This document shows, in pieces, positions 44,548 through 55,606 of a stretch of DNA of 64,000 nucleotides. The notes below the pieces were generated by a model. The model made no database searches. It was not told the DNA's origin and was given only the letters and a program-made list of their open reading frames with translations. Each line of letters starts with the position of its first letter. The first letter of the stretch is position 1. The position numbers and the translations under genes were made by a program. This DNA is from Nonomuraea antri (GTDB lineage: Bacteria; Actinomycetota; Actinomycetes; Streptosporangiales; Streptosporangiaceae): contig NZ_JABCPZ010000001.1 in the NCBI RefSeq assembly GCF_013283785.1, positions 93,893 to 157,892 on the forward strand. Reading direction: 5' to 3'.

Positions 44548-45300
44548 GTGTTAAGAGTGATCCGCCACATCGAATTCGCCAACATCTGCAATTTTCGTGA
44601 CGTAGGTGGATATGCCGCCCAGGACGGCCGTACCGTCCAGTGGCAGCGGCTCTACCGTGCCGACTCACTCGGCTGGCTGGCCGGGGAAGACCTGGAGACC
44701 TTCCGCGCCCTGCGCGTCCGCACCGTCATCGACCTGCGGCACGCGTTCGAGGTGGAGAAGTGGGGCCGGGTGCCGGAGACCGAGGGCCTGAACTACCTGA
44801 ACCTGCCCATCGAGGGCCGCCGCTGGGACATCGCCGTCTACAGCGACGAACTGGGCGTCGCCCGCTACCTGGCCGACCGGTACCTGGAGGTCACCGAGGA
44901 CGGCGTCGCCAACCTGCGTACCGCCATGGAGACGCTCGCCCAGCCCGGCAACGCTCCGGCCGTGATCCACTGCGCCGCGGGCAAGGACCGCACCGGGCTG
45001 CTCGCCGCGATGGTGTTGTCGCTGGTCGGCGTCAGCGAGGACGACATCGTCGCCGACTACGCGCTGACCGGCCTGGCCACAGAGAGATTCATCACCGACT
45101 TCCGGGCCAGGCACGCCGACGCCCCGGTCTGGCCGGGCTTCGGCCAGGCCCCCGCCGAGGCCATGAACCTGTTCCTGGCCGATCTCAAGCGGCGGCACGG
45201 CTCGGTCGAGGGCTACGTCACCGACGTGCTCGCACTCGACCCGTCGGCCATCGACGCACTTCGGGCGCATCTTCTGACTGAAGAGATCTCGGCTGGGTAG
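44548..45300 (+). CDS. Tyrosine-protein phosphatase (Y_phosphatase3 family)
   Basis: 250 residues from the GTG at 44548 (a GTG three codons later is also possible). The P-loop [10 protein letters not shown] carries the nucleophile Cys142 and the phosphate-binding Arg; NFRDVGGY near the start and YRADSLGW are typical of the PF13350 group (IphP/PtpB-like). Such enzymes act on phosphotyrosine or phosphoinositides; in mycobacteria PtpB is secreted, but no signal peptide is seen here. Coupled to SURF1. Confidence 0.92.
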   Translation: MLRVIRHIEFANICNFRDVGGYAAQDGRTVQWQRLYRADSLGWLAGEDLETFRALRVRTVIDLRHAFEVEKWGRVPETEGLNYLNLPIEGRRWDIAVYSDELGVARYLADRYLEVTEDGVANLRTAMETLAQPGNAPAVIHCAAGKDRTGLLAAMVLSLVGVSEDDIVADYALTGLATERFITDFRARHADAPVWPGFGQAPAEAMNLFLADLKRRHGSVEGYVTDVLALDPSAIDALRAHLLTEEISAG

Positions 45301-45310
45301 TGGCGGCGCC

Positions 45311-45392
45311 GGGGCTCGCACCGCAGCACCCTCACCACCGCGAGCCCCCACCTGCCCGGGATCGCCCGCAATCCCCTCCCGGCGATCCCGGG
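45311..45392 (+). terminator. Two hairpins after the phosphatase gene
   Basis: First: GGGGCTCGC (45311-45319) with GCGAGCCCC (45340-45348), 20-nt loop. Second: CCCGGGATCGCC (45355-45366) with its exact complement (45381-45392), 14-nt loop, followed by TCTTG. Probably the transcription end of SURF1-phosphatase. Confidence 0.7.
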
Positions 45393-45475
45393 TCTTGAAC
45401 ACCCGAAGGACCCCGGCGACCGAGCCGCGCGCCGAGCGCGGCGACAACACGGATACCCAACGGAGACGTCGCAGC

Positions 45476-45505
45476 TTGTTCGACGTTATGCCGCCGTCGT
45501 ACGGT
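45476..45505 (+). promoter_or_regulatory. Promoter of the leaderless amidohydrolase gene
   Basis: -35 TTGTTC (45476-45481), 18-bp spacer, -10 TACGGT (45500-45505), then seven bases to the GTG at 45513. Confidence 0.55.
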
Positions 45506-45512
45506 TACCTGC

Positions 45513-46709
45513 GTGACTACGCCGCTGCTCCCCGACCCAGATCCGAGGCGGCGCGACTACGTGATCATCTCCGCCGACGATCACCTGATCGAGCCCCCCG
45601 ACCTCTTCGAAGGTCGGCTGCCGGAGAAATACGCCGACGTCGCGCCCAAGGTCGTGGAGACGGAGGCCGGTCACCAGGTCTGGCGCTACGGCGGGGCGAC
45701 CTACCCGTGCGCCGGCATCGACGTGGGCGCCGGCCTGCCCCGCGAGCAGTGGACACTCGACCCGGTCAGGTTCGAGCACATGCGTCCCGGCTGCCACGAC
45801 ATCGAGGCCCGCGTCGAGGACATGGACACCGCGGGCATCTGGGCCGCGCTGTGCTTCCCCGGCATGCTGGCCGGGCAGTCGGGCATGCCGTTCGCCCGCA
45901 CCCGCGACAAGGACCTGGGCCTGGCGCTGGTCAAGGCGTGGAACGACTGGCACATCGACGTCTGGGCGGGCACCTACCCCGAGCGCATCATCGGCCTGCA
46001 GCTGCCCTGGCTGCCCGATCCCGACCTGGCCGCCAAGGAGATCCGGGCCAACGCCGCGCGCGGCTTCAAGGCCGTGGTGTTCCCCGAGTTCCCGACCAGG
46101 CTGCGGCTGCCGTCGATCCACTCGGGCCACTGGGACCCGTTCTTCGCCGCCTGCGAGGAGACCGGCACGGTCGTCGCGCTGCACACCGGCGATTCGTCCT
46201 GGTCGCCGGTGCCCTCGCCCGACACGCCCATCGAGGCGATCACCACGCTGATGCCCACCAGCGCCATGTTCGCCTGCGCCGACTGGCTGTGGTCGGGCCT
46301 GCCGCTACGCTTCCCCAACCTGCGCATCCTGATCGTCGAGGGCGGCGTGGGCTGGCTGCCGATGCTGGCCGAGCGCGCCGACTACGCGCTCGACCACCCG
46401 GTGGCGGGCGAGGCGAAGTGGGACGGCGGGCTCAAGCCCAGCGAGGTGCTGCGCCGCAACTTCTTCTTCGGCACGCTCGACGACCACGCGCTGTCGGGCG
46501 TCCGGCTGGCCGTCGGCCTCGACCACGTGCTGCAGGAGAGCGGCTACCCGCACTCCGACTCCACCTGGCCCGACACCCAGCAGGCGGTGGCCAGGAACCT
46601 CGGCGCGCTGCCGCCCGCCGACATCGCCAGGGTCGCGTACGGCAACGCCGCCCGCCTGTTCGGGCACCCGCTGCCGTCACGCGCCTGGCTCAGGATGGAG
46701 CAGATCTAG
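45513..46709 (+). CDS. Amidohydrolase family 2 (ACMSD-like) metal-dependent hydrolase
   Basis: 398 residues, TIM-barrel amidohydrolase_2. [14 protein letters not shown] holds the first metal motif in the DDH variant, then VALHTGDS with the central His, and [20 protein letters not shown] with the final Asp, as in the ACMSD-like group that often acts as decarboxylase or hydrolase on aromatic acids. Cytoplasmic. GTG start, leaderless. Its stop overlaps the YkvA gene stop by 3 bp. Confidence 0.9.
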   Translation: MTTPLLPDPDPRRRDYVIISADDHLIEPPDLFEGRLPEKYADVAPKVVETEAGHQVWRYGGATYPCAGIDVGAGLPREQWTLDPVRFEHMRPGCHDIEARVEDMDTAGIWAALCFPGMLAGQSGMPFARTRDKDLGLALVKAWNDWHIDVWAGTYPERIIGLQLPWLPDPDLAAKEIRANAARGFKAVVFPEFPTRLRLPSIHSGHWDPFFAACEETGTVVALHTGDSSWSPVPSPDTPIEAITTLMPTSAMFACADWLWSGLPLRFPNLRILIVEGGVGWLPMLAERADYALDHPVAGEAKWDGGLKPSEVLRRNFFFGTLDDHALSGVRLAVGLDHVLQESGYPHSDSTWPDTQQAVARNLGALPPADIARVAYGNAARLFGHPLPSRAWLRMEQI

Positions 46710-47050
46710 CCGGCCAGCCGGCCCTGGATGACCTGGCGTTCGTGTTCGACGTAGCGGCCGCTCTCGCCGAGCAGCGAGGCGGCCAGCCACAGGAACACGC
46801 CGAAGTCGTCCACGACGCCGATCGCCAGCAGGAACTCGGGGAATACGTCCAGCGGCGACAGGATGTAGAGCACGCCCATGCCCATCATGGCGAGCTTGCC
46901 CTTGCCCATGCCGGCGTAGCGCCCGCGCATCACCGCGCCCACCATCCTGGGGATGGCCCGCACCCTGGTCATCAAGCCAGGCGTGCCGGGCTTGGTCACC
47001 TCGCGGTACGTACGCCATGCCGCCGCCGCCCGTGCTGCCTTCGCCATCAT
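46706..47050 (-). CDS. YkvA/DUF1232 family small membrane protein
   Basis: 114 residues. DUF1232 signature [22 protein letters not shown] in its two halves, within one or two hydrophobic helices (about 55-95). Function unknown; family members are common and non-essential. Start ATG at 47050 (another ATG follows directly) with GGGGGAA upstream. It stands between the amidohydrolase and amidase genes. Confidence 0.9.
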   Translation of the reverse strand: MMAKAARAAAAWRTYREVTKPGTPGLMTRVRAIPRMVGAVMRGRYAGMGKGKLAMMGMGVLYILSPLDVFPEFLLAIGVVDDFGVFLWLAASLLGESGRYVEHERQVIQGRLAG

Positions 47051-47097
47051 GAGTTCCCCCTACCCCGGTCTTCTCACGACATAACGCGTTGGGCCCG

Positions 47098-48528
47098 CTA
47101 CGGGTTCCCCCTGTCCATCGCGGGATGCGTGAACGGCCTGGCCCGCTCGATCTGCGCGGCCACCCTGACCAGCAGGTCCTCGCGGCCCGCCGCGGCCACG
47201 AGCTGCACGCCGACGGGCAGCCCGGCCGCGTTCACGTGCAGCGGCAGCGAGATGGCCGGCTGGCCGGTGGCGTTGACGGGCGAGGTGAACGACACGGTGT
47301 GCGCGGTCCTGCCGAAGGCGGTGCTGAGGTCGTCCGGCGGGATCCAGCCCAGCGGGAACGGCGCGACCCCTGCCGACGGCATCAGCAGCAGGTCGAAGCC
47401 GGAGTTCCACCAGGCGGCCATGCGGCGGCGGAAGCCGTCCACCCACTGGGTGGTCAGGATGTGCTCGGCGGCGCTGCGCTGCCGTCCGGCGGTGACCATG
47501 GCCGCGTTGCGCGGCTCCAGCTCCTCCAGCTCCACCGGCCGGCCGCGGACCACGCCCAGGCTGACGATCTGGGCCGCCAGGTTGTTCGACACGATCGCGC
47601 CGAAGTGCTCGGGGAACTCGGGCTCGCCCAGCGCCTCTGGATGTCCTGGCAGGACGTCGTGCCCGAGCGCTTCGAGCAGGGCCGCGGCCAGGTGCACCGC
47701 CTCGGTCAGCTCGGCCACCTCGGGCACGTCGCCGCGCGGGTGCGCGCTGACGAACCCGACGCGCAGCCGTCCGGGGTCGGCCTCCACCTCGGCCGCCAGC
47801 GGCCGGGGCAGCGCGGGCGCGTCGTACGGGTCGCCCTGCTCGTATCCGGAGACGACGTCGAGCGCCGCCGCCGTGTCGCGGACCGTCCTGGTGACGAATC
47901 CCGGGCAGGAGAAGCCGCTCCAGCCCTCGCCCATGTTCGGGCCCAGGCTCAGGCGGCCGCGCGTCGGCTTGAGCCCCACCAGGCCGCAGAAGGAGGCGGG
48001 CACGCGGATCGAGCCGCCGCCGTCGCTGGCCGTGGCCAGGGCCACCATCCCGGCCGCCACCGCCGCCGCGGAGCCGCCGCTCGAACCGCCGGCCGAGTGG
48101 CCCGGGTCGTAGGGGTTGCGCGTGGGGCCGAACGCGGCCGGCTCGGTGGTGATCGTGCTGCCGAACTCGGGGGTGTTCGTCCGGCCGAGCATCACGAACC
48201 CGGCCCGGCGCAGCCGGACGACGCCGTAGCCGTCCCCGGGGATCTCGATGCCGTCGCGTACCCGCGAGCCCGCGCTGTACGGCTCGCCCGCCTGCCGCCA
48301 GCCGAGGTCCTTGAGCAGGATCGGCACGCCGCGGAAGGGCGCGTCGGCGGGGATGGCGTCGATCTCGGCCAGCGCGCGTTCGAAGCGCCGGTGCACGACC
48401 GCGTTCAGCTCGCCGTCGCGGGACTCGATGGCCGCGATCGCCGCCTCGACCAGCTCGCGCGCCGACACCTGCCCGTCTCTGACGGCCTGCGCCTGGCCGA
48501 CCGCGTCCAACCTCAGTACGTCGTCCAT
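47098..48528 (-). CDS. Amidase signature family enzyme
   Basis: 476 residues. The Ser-cisSer-Lys triad is readable: Lys73 in LLKDLGW, the Ser pair 149-150 in [16 protein letters not shown], and nucleophile Ser173 in [12 protein letters not shown]. Hydrolyses amides to acids and ammonia. It lies 20 bp downstream of an LLM oxidoreductase gene with AGGAGG at its start, so the two are an operon; an oxidative then hydrolytic pathway for a nitrogen compound would fit but is a guess. Confidence 0.92.
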   Translation of the reverse strand: MDDVLRLDAVGQAQAVRDGQVSARELVEAAIAAIESRDGELNAVVHRRFERALAEIDAIPADAPFRGVPILLKDLGWRQAGEPYSAGSRVRDGIEIPGDGYGVVRLRRAGFVMLGRTNTPEFGSTITTEPAAFGPTRNPYDPGHSAGGSSGGSAAAVAAGMVALATASDGGGSIRVPASFCGLVGLKPTRGRLSLGPNMGEGWSGFSCPGFVTRTVRDTAAALDVVSGYEQGDPYDAPALPRPLAAEVEADPGRLRVGFVSAHPRGDVPEVAELTEAVHLAAALLEALGHDVLPGHPEALGEPEFPEHFGAIVSNNLAAQIVSLGVVRGRPVELEELEPRNAAMVTAGRQRSAAEHILTTQWVDGFRRRMAAWWNSGFDLLLMPSAGVAPFPLGWIPPDDLSTAFGRTAHTVSFTSPVNATGQPAISLPLHVNAAGLPVGVQLVAAAGREDLLVRVAAQIERARPFTHPAMDRGNP

Positions 48529-48548
48529 GCAAACAACCTCCTGATCGG

Positions 48549-49508
48549 TTACCGCTGAGGAGCCAAATCCCGCACGGCCTGGTCGATCGGCACCTCACCT
48601 CCTGGGATCGGCGCCAGGACCGGCGTGTCGAGCCCGTTGTCCACGTACTGCTGGATCCTGGCCCGGCAGGTGGCCGCGTCGCCGTGCACCACCAGCGCGT
48701 CGACCACCTCGTCGGGGATCGCCTTGAGCGCGGCCTGCCGGTCTCCCGCTGCCCAGGCCTCGTGCATCGGACGCAGCGCCTCGCCCCGGCCCAGCCAGTC
48801 GTGGAAGGCCGCGTAGACGGGGACGGTCAGGTAGCTGGCCAGCATCCAGCGGGCCATCTCGCGTACCCGGTCGGTGTCCTCGCTCACGCACACGAACAGC
48901 CGGGCGATCAGCTCGGTGTCGGGGCCGATCTCGGCGCGGACGGTCCTGACGTCTTCCGGCGAGAGCCAGTTGGTGATCGCGCCGTCGGCCTCCGCGGCGG
49001 CCAGGCGCAACATGCGCGGCCGCAACGCGGCCAGCACGATCTTGGGCGCCTCGCGCGGCGCGCGCTCCAGCTTGAAGCCCTTGATCTCGAACGTCTCGTA
49101 CTTCTCCGACACCTTCTCGCCGGCCAGCGCCTTGCGCAGGAAGCGCAGCGTGTCGCGGGTGCGCGCGTACGGCTTGTCGAACCGTCCGGCGTTCCACCGC
49201 TCCACGATGGCCGGGGACGAGGCCCCGATGCCCAGCACGAACCGTCCTGGCGCCAGATCGGCCAGCGTGGCCGCCGACATGGCCAGCAGGCCGGGGCCGC
49301 GCGTCGAGACCGGCACGATGGCGCTGCCCAGCCGCACCCCCGGCGCCCATTCCGCGGCCATCGCCAGCGGCACGAACCCGTCCACGCCGTTCACCTCGGC
49401 CGACCAGGCGTCGGTGTAGCCGAGCGCGGGCAACTGCGCGATCAGTTCTCTGGACCGCGCCAGCGAGCGGTCGTAGAAGGGGATCGTCATGCCCCAGTTC
49501 TGAGTCAT
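48549..49508 (-). CDS. LLM-class F420-dependent oxidoreductase
   Basis: 319 residues, luciferase-like barrel (TIPFYDRSLARSRELIAQL, TDAWSAEVNGVDGF, RFVLGIGASSPAIVERWNG-like segment, SDTLRFLRKAL). The segment order fits the actinobacterial F420-binding LLM subgroup. ATG with GGAGG upstream. First gene of an operon with the amidase, preceded by a TetR gene and a TetR-type operator. Substrate unknown. Confidence 0.9.
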   Translation of the reverse strand: MTQNWGMTIPFYDRSLARSRELIAQLPALGYTDAWSAEVNGVDGFVPLAMAAEWAPGVRLGSAIVPVSTRGPGLLAMSAATLADLAPGRFVLGIGASSPAIVERWNAGRFDKPYARTRDTLRFLRKALAGEKVSEKYETFEIKGFKLERAPREAPKIVLAALRPRMLRLAAAEADGAITNWLSPEDVRTVRAEIGPDTELIARLFVCVSEDTDRVREMARWMLASYLTVPVYAAFHDWLGRGEALRPMHEAWAAGDRQAALKAIPDEVVDALVVHGDAATCRARIQQYVDNGLDTPVLAPIPGGEVPIDQAVRDLAPQR

Positions 49509-49547
49509 CTCGGGCCTCCGGCTCCGGGTGGATCACTAGGCCCCGAC

Positions 49548-49571
49548 CATACCTACCAACCGGCCGGTATG
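49548..49571. promoter_or_regulatory. TetR-type operator upstream of LLM-amidase operon
   Basis: CATACC (49548-49553) and GGTATG (49566-49571) are six-base inverted arms; between and partly overlapping them is the perfect palindrome ACCGGCCGGT (49559-49568). It lies between the TetR stop and the LLM start, 40 bp before the latter. Confidence 0.6.
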
Positions 49572-49581
49572 TCTCCCCCGG

Positions 49582-50250
49582 TCAGGCTCTCAGCTCGTGC
49601 ACTGCGGCGATGAAGTCCTTGGTGATGCCGCGCAGCCCCGGCAGGTGCGACAGCCCGACGAGCCGGTCCACCAGCGGAACCGTGACCTCGATCAGCCGGT
49701 ACGTGCGCGCGCACCCGGGCGAGGTGTCGTGCACCCAGAACAGCACCATGCCCATCGACAGCAGCCACAGCAGCTCCGGCAGCTCCTCGCGCAGCTCGGC
49801 GTTCATCCGGTCGCGCGCCCCCTCGACCACCTGCCGGTAGATGGCGATGGACGCCTCGCGGGCCGGCGAGGACTGGGCGCTGAACGGGCTCAGCGGGTTC
49901 GTCGGCTCGGCCGCGTGCTTGAAGAACTTGACGGCGAACTCGTGGTAGGGCTCGGACACGCGCACCCATTCGCGCAACACGCCGCTCAACCGCCCGGCGA
50001 ACGAGGTCTCCGTCGCCAGCAGGTCTTTGCAGGCCTCTTCGTGCTCGGCCTGGGCGCGGTCGTAATACGCCTGGATCAACGCCTCCTTACTCGCGAAGTA
50101 GTAATAGGCGTTGCCCACGGAGACGCCGGCCTCGGCGGCGATGGCGCGCATGGTGGTCGCGTCGAAGCCGCGCTCCCGGAACAGTCGCAAGGCCGTCTCG
50201 ACGATGACCTCTCGGGTGCTCTCCGATCCTCGGTTTCGGGCTTCGGACAC
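49582..50250 (-). CDS. TetR-family regulator
   Basis: 222 residues from the GTG at 50250, preceded at seven bases by TAAAGT (leaderless); a GTG three codons upstream is possible. DNA-binding domain: TREVIVETALRLFRERGFDATT, AGVSVGNAYYYFASKEALI. The C-terminal domain ends with LPGLRGITKDFIAAVHEL. It is transcribed in the same direction as the LLM-amidase operon and the operator lies between them, so it probably represses that operon. Confidence 0.9.
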   Translation of the reverse strand: MSEARNRGSESTREVIVETALRLFRERGFDATTMRAIAAEAGVSVGNAYYYFASKEALIQAYYDRAQAEHEEACKDLLATETSFAGRLSGVLREWVRVSEPYHEFAVKFFKHAAEPTNPLSPFSAQSSPAREASIAIYRQVVEGARDRMNAELREELPELLWLLSMGMVLFWVHDTSPGCARTYRLIEVTVPLVDRLVGLSHLPGLRGITKDFIAAVHELRA

Positions 50251-50462
50251 GTTGGTCACTTTACGTCGTGATGGGCCCGGAGGGGGAAACCCGCTCACCA
50301 GTCGGTCACCGCCCAAACCGCACATATCGCCCACGAAGGTCATGACGCTGCACGTTGATCACTGTCACACGGTAAAGATGCCCATGAGCAAGGGGTTATC
50401 TGGGGTGAAAGGTGGGATTGTCGTTTCGAGCGGAAGGGCTATTTCCGCGAAAAGGCATCGAC

Positions 50463-51578
50463 ATGTGGATACGTGGCACAGTACGTCGCATCATCGTCGT
50501 ACTCCTCGGCATTCAGATCTCCATAATCGCGCTGGCGACGGGCGCCTCTGCCGCTTCCCCGGTACCCGACGGGGAGCTGCGCCCGGCTGCGGCACCGATG
50601 ACCCGCATGTATCACTTCGGGGGGATGTTCAAGATCCCGCGGTGGTACACGGAGTTCGATCACCCGTGGGCCACCCTCCGGCGGGCGGCCATGTACGAGG
50701 CTCTCTCGCACGCCTACCCCGAGCTGGAGCACGCCTGGCCGCAGGTCTCGCTGCCCGGGCTGCGCGAGGTCTATCGGGAGCGTGACGAGCGGTCCGACGC
50801 CGAGCACGCCGAGGCCGAACGTGCGGAGGCCGCGCAGGCGGAGTTCCCCGACGGTCCCGCCGGGCCGCACGACCTCGACGAGACCAGCGCACTCAGCGAG
50901 TCCGGGGAGCTCAACGAGTCCGGCGAACCCGGCGAGATCCGCGAACTGCGCGAGTTCGAGACCTGGGCACGGCCTGAGCAGTCCCAGGAGAGCGTCCAGA
51001 GCCGCGTCGGCGGCCAGGCCGAGCACGCGGAGCACGCGGCGCGCGAGACCGCTCAGCGGGCCGCCGACGGCCGTCAGGCGGCGCAGCGCGGCTCCGAGGG
51101 CCGCCGTGCGGCCCTGCAGCGGCCCCAGGTGGTCCAGCGGCACGCGAAGGTGGATCTGGCCAGGGTGCTGCCCAGGCAGGCCGCGGTGCCCATGTCACAG
51201 GCCACCGCGGCGGGCTGGCTCAAGCGGGCGGGCCTGCGCCTGTCGTCGAGCGGCGGCTGCACCAGCAAGCACGGGCACCACTGCACGTCCCTGGAGAAGG
51301 TACGCACCGGGACGATCGCCAGCGTCATCGCGCTCAAGCAGCGCAGCGGCTGTCCGATCATGGTCACCGGCGGCACCGAGGCCGGCCACGCCCCCGGCCG
51401 CTACAGCCACGGCAACGGCTACAAGCTGGACATCACGCCGAACGCCTGCATCAGCCGCTACATCACCAAGAACCACAAGTACACCGGGGTCCGCAGCGAC
51501 GGCGCCCGCCTGTACCGCTCCGCCTCCGGCACCGTCTTCGCCAACGAGGGCGACCACTGGGACATCCTGTTCAAGTGA
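50463..51578 (+). CDS. Secreted protein with C-terminal M15-peptidase-like domain
   Basis: 371 residues from the ATG at 50463. A signal peptide is seen (WIRGTVRRIIVVLLGIQISIIALATGASAA). The middle (about 95-235) is low-complexity, rich in Glu, Ala, Arg and Gln with repeated EHAE/AEHA words. The last 120 residues carry a GHAPGRYSHGNGYKLDI segment and GDHWDILF, matching in order the His, Asp and His zinc ligands of D-Ala-D-Ala or L-Ala-D-Glu peptidases (M15), and four Cys that could form disulfides. Likely cuts peptidoglycan or binds it; the acidic spacer may tether it in the wall. Confidence 0.7.
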   Translation: MWIRGTVRRIIVVLLGIQISIIALATGASAASPVPDGELRPAAAPMTRMYHFGGMFKIPRWYTEFDHPWATLRRAAMYEALSHAYPELEHAWPQVSLPGLREVYRERDERSDAEHAEAERAEAAQAEFPDGPAGPHDLDETSALSESGELNESGEPGEIRELREFETWARPEQSQESVQSRVGGQAEHAEHAARETAQRAADGRQAAQRGSEGRRAALQRPQVVQRHAKVDLARVLPRQAAVPMSQATAAGWLKRAGLRLSSSGGCTSKHGHHCTSLEKVRTGTIASVIALKQRSGCPIMVTGGTEAGHAPGRYSHGNGYKLDITPNACISRYITKNHKYTGVRSDGARLYRSASGTVFANEGDHWDILFK

Positions 51579-51671
51579 CGCGCTGCTCGGGCGATGCGCA
51601 CGTACCTGGAACGCGTGCGACGCCGCACCCCACGGAAGGGCACGGCGTCGCGACAGCGGACCAGACAGGCG

Positions 51672-52726
51672 TTACAGCTCGGAGGCCACCAGCTCGGCGA
51701 TCTCCGCGGCGTTGAGCGCGGCGCCCTTGCGCAGGTTGTCGCCGCAGACGAACAGGTCGAGCGTGTTCGGGAAGTCCACCGCCTGCCTGATGCGCCCCAC
51801 GTAGGTCGGGTCGGTGCCCACCACGTCGATCGGCGTCGGGTAGACCCCGTTGGCCGGGTCGTCCATCAGGACCACCGTCGGCGCCGCCTCCAGCACGCGG
51901 TGCGCGTCGGCCACCGTGATCTCACGCTCGAAGCGGGCGTGCACGGCCAGCGAGTGCGTGGTGATGACCGGCACCCGCACGCAGGTCGCGGAGACCTTCA
52001 GGTCCGGGATGCCGAGGATCTTGCGCGACTCGTTGCGCAGCTTGAGCTCCTCGGAGGCCCAGCCGCCGTCCTTGTACGAGCCCGCCCACGGCACCACGTT
52101 GAACGCGATGGGCGCGGGGAACGGCGACTCCTCGGGCAGCTTGTTGGCCAGCGCCTTGCGCACGTCGCCGACCGCCTGGCCCACGCCACGGTCGCCGGCC
52201 AGCGCCTCGATCTCGTCGTAGAGCCGCTCGGAACCAGCCACACCGGCGCCGGACACGGCCTGGTAGGAGGCCACGACCAGCTCCTTGAGCACGTACTCGG
52301 CGTGCAGCGCCCCCATCGCCGCCATCATCGACAGCGTCGTGCAGTTGGGGGTGGAGATGATGTTGCGCGGCCTGTTGCGCGCGTCGAGCGGGTTGACCTC
52401 GGGCACGACCAGCGGGACGTCCGGCTCCATGCGGAACGTGCCGGACTTGTCGATCGCGATCGCGCCGCGCTCGGCCGCGATCGGCACCCACACGGCCGAC
52501 ACCTCGTCGGGCACGTCGAAGATGGCGATGTCGATGCCGTCGAAGACCTCGGGGGCCAGCGCCTGCACCACGACGTCCTCGCCGCGCACCTTCAGCACCT
52601 TGCCGGCCGAGCGCGCGGAGGCGACGAGACGGATCTCGCCCCAGATGTCCTCACGCGAGGACACGATGTCGCGCATGACGGTGCCCACCGCACCGGTCGC
52701 CCCGATCAGGGCGAGATTGGGCCTGC

Positions 52727-52730
<4 letters not shown>
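51672..52730 (-). CDS. asd: Aspartate-semialdehyde dehydrogenase
   Basis: 352 residues. It reduces aspartyl phosphate to aspartate semialdehyde for lysine/diaminopimelate, threonine and methionine. NADP-binding [12 protein letters not shown], active-site Cys130 in [18 protein letters not shown] and the later [16 protein letters not shown] with the catalytic His. Length fits. Its ATG overlaps the ask stop (ATGA, 52727-52730), so it is translationally coupled to aspartokinase. Confidence 0.97.
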
Positions 52731-54001
<1,271 letters not shown>

Positions 54002-54082
54002 GAGAGTCTCCCGGTTTGGACTGTGAGCTGCCAGTCTACTGGGGGCCTCTCATGCGCCTGGTGGTTCATACCACTATGTGGA

Positions 54083-54130
54083 CATTCCCCAGGCAGGGGA
54101 CCTCGTGCGCCATTCCCCCGGCGGGGAACC
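54083..54130 (-). terminator. Tandem duplicated hairpins after the DUF5063 gene
   Basis: CATTCCCC, short loop, GGGGA and CCTC occurs at 54083-54104 and again, slightly changed, from 54111 (stem TTCCCC 54113-54118 with GGGGAA 54123-54128). They separate ybaB-recR-DUF5063 from ask-asd. There is no T-run. Confidence 0.5.
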
Positions 54131-54661
54131 TCAGACGGTGGTGGCCTCCTCCGCCACGTCGAGCCGCGAGTGCGCGGCCAGGGCCTGCAGCGCGCGCATG
54201 GCCGCGCCCGCGTGGTTGCCCCAGGTGTTGAAGTACGAGTACTGCCACCACCACAGCGCCTCGGCCGGCCGGCCCGCGCGGTAGTGACGCAGCCCGTGGA
54301 CGAGGTCGGCGGCCACCGCGGTCAGGTCGTCGGACAGCCGGTACGGGGTGACGCTGGTGTCCTTGTACGGGTCGAACACCTCGGCGTAGTCGTCGACCGC
54401 GTCGAGCCGCTCGGCCAGGGCCGTGCGCACCCCGTCGATGTCGGGGTCCTCGCTCAGCGGCGGCTCGTAGTTGCCCGACAGGATCACGTCCTGGTTGGCG
54501 CCGAGCTTCGCGCCCGCCAGGCTCACCTGGGCGACCTCCACCAGCAGCAGCGACCAGATGGCGTCGCCGCCTTCACCGCCGGCCACCCTGGTCAGGCCGT
54601 CGAGGTAGTTCTGCGTGTGTCCGGCGATCTCCTCCGCCAGCGCTCCCCACAGGTCAGACAT
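54131..54661 (-). CDS. DUF5063 domain protein
   Basis: 176 residues, function unknown. Helical protein with the family words [28 protein letters not shown]-like ([14 protein letters not shown]) and [18 protein letters not shown]. The gene is regularly found after recR in actinomycetes. ATG at 54661 with GGAGG eight bases upstream; it overlaps the recR stop by 8 bp and is thus coupled to it. Confidence 0.88.
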   Translation of the reverse strand: MSDLWGALAEEIAGHTQNYLDGLTRVAGGEGGDAIWSLLLVEVAQVSLAGAKLGANQDVILSGNYEPPLSEDPDIDGVRTALAERLDAVDDYAEVFDPYKDTSVTPYRLSDDLTAVAADLVHGLRHYRAGRPAEALWWWQYSYFNTWGNHAGAAMRALQALAAHSRLDVAEEATTV

Positions 54662-55253
54662 CAAGGAGCCTCCGTCCTTCGAACGCGCGGCCCAAGGTCA
54701 CCTCGTCGGCGTACTCGAGGTCACCGCCCACGGGCAGGCCGCTGGCCAGTCGTGTCACTTTGATGCCCATCGGCTTGACCAGACGGGCGAGGTAGGTGGC
54801 CGTCGCCTCACCCTCGAGATTGGGGTCGGTGGCGAGGATGAGCTCGGTGACCCGGCCGTCGGCCAGCCTGGTCATGAGCTCGCGGATGCGCAGGTCGTCG
54901 GGGCCGATGCCGTCGATCGGGCTGATCGCGCCGCCGAGCACGTGGTAGGTGCCGCGGTATTCGCGCGTCTTCTCGATCGCCACGACGTCTTTCGACTCCT
55001 CGACCACACAGATCACGTGCGTGTCGCGGCGCGGGTCGCGGCAGATGCGGCATTCCTCCTCGGAGGCCACGTTGCCGCACACCCGGCAGAACCGGACCTT
55101 GTCCTTGACCTCGAGCAACGCGTGCGCCAGCCGTTTGACGTCCGCGGGGTCGGCCGCCAGCAGGTGGAAGGCGATCCGCTGCGCGCTCTTGGGACCGACG
55201 CCCGGCAGCAGGCCGAGTTCGTCGATCAGGTTCTGGACGACGCCTTCGTACAT
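54654..55253 (-). CDS. recR: Recombination mediator RecR
   Basis: 199 residues, full length. Helix-hairpin-helix [17 protein letters not shown] (15-31), four-Cys zinc finger [16 protein letters not shown], Toprim domain ([34 protein letters not shown]) and C-terminal Walker-like [16 protein letters not shown]. RecR with RecF/RecO loads RecA at gaps. It begins 2 bp after the ybaB stop; ybaB-recR is a widely conserved pair. Confidence 0.97.
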   Translation of the reverse strand: MYEGVVQNLIDELGLLPGVGPKSAQRIAFHLLAADPADVKRLAHALLEVKDKVRFCRVCGNVASEEECRICRDPRRDTHVICVVEESKDVVAIEKTREYRGTYHVLGGAISPIDGIGPDDLRIRELMTRLADGRVTELILATDPNLEGEATATYLARLVKPMGIKVTRLASGLPVGGDLEYADEVTLGRAFEGRRLLDV

Positions 55254-55255
55254 GC

Positions 55256-55606
55256 CTAGAACCCTGGCAGCTGCCCGAGGCCGCCGCCACCCAGGCCCTG
55301 AGCCAGCGGCCCGAGCTTCTCCTGCTGCAGGTCGGCGGCCGCGCGCACGGCATCGCGGACGGCGGCGATGACCAGGTCGGCGATCGTGTCGGCCGTGTCC
55401 TGGGCGTCACCGGCGTCGATGACGCTCGGGTCGATCTTGAGTTCGAGCAGCTCGCCCGAGCCGTTCACGACGGCCGTGACCAGCCCACCGCCTGAAGAGC
55501 CCTCGATCTGCGCGTCGTTGAGCTCCTGCTGGGCGCTCACTAGCTGCTGCTGCATGAGCTGGGCCTGCTCCAGCAGCTGCTGCAGGTTGACATCCCCTGG
55601 GTTCAC
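55256..55606 (-). CDS. YbaB/EbfC family nucleoid-associated protein
   Basis: 116 residues from the GTG at 55606. YbaB fold: coiled N-terminal helix ([20 protein letters not shown]), beta segment [24 protein letters not shown], a long helix [21 protein letters not shown] and a Gly-rich tail [13 protein letters not shown]. Dimers bind DNA. The ribosome binding site GAGGAG overlaps one arm of the leader hairpin described at 55619-55649. First gene of ybaB-recR-DUF5063. Confidence 0.93.
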   Translation of the reverse strand: MNPGDVNLQQLLEQAQLMQQQLVSAQQELNDAQIEGSSGGGLVTAVVNGSGELLELKIDPSVIDAGDAQDTADTIADLVIAAVRDAVRAAADLQQEKLGPLAQGLGGGGLGQLPGF

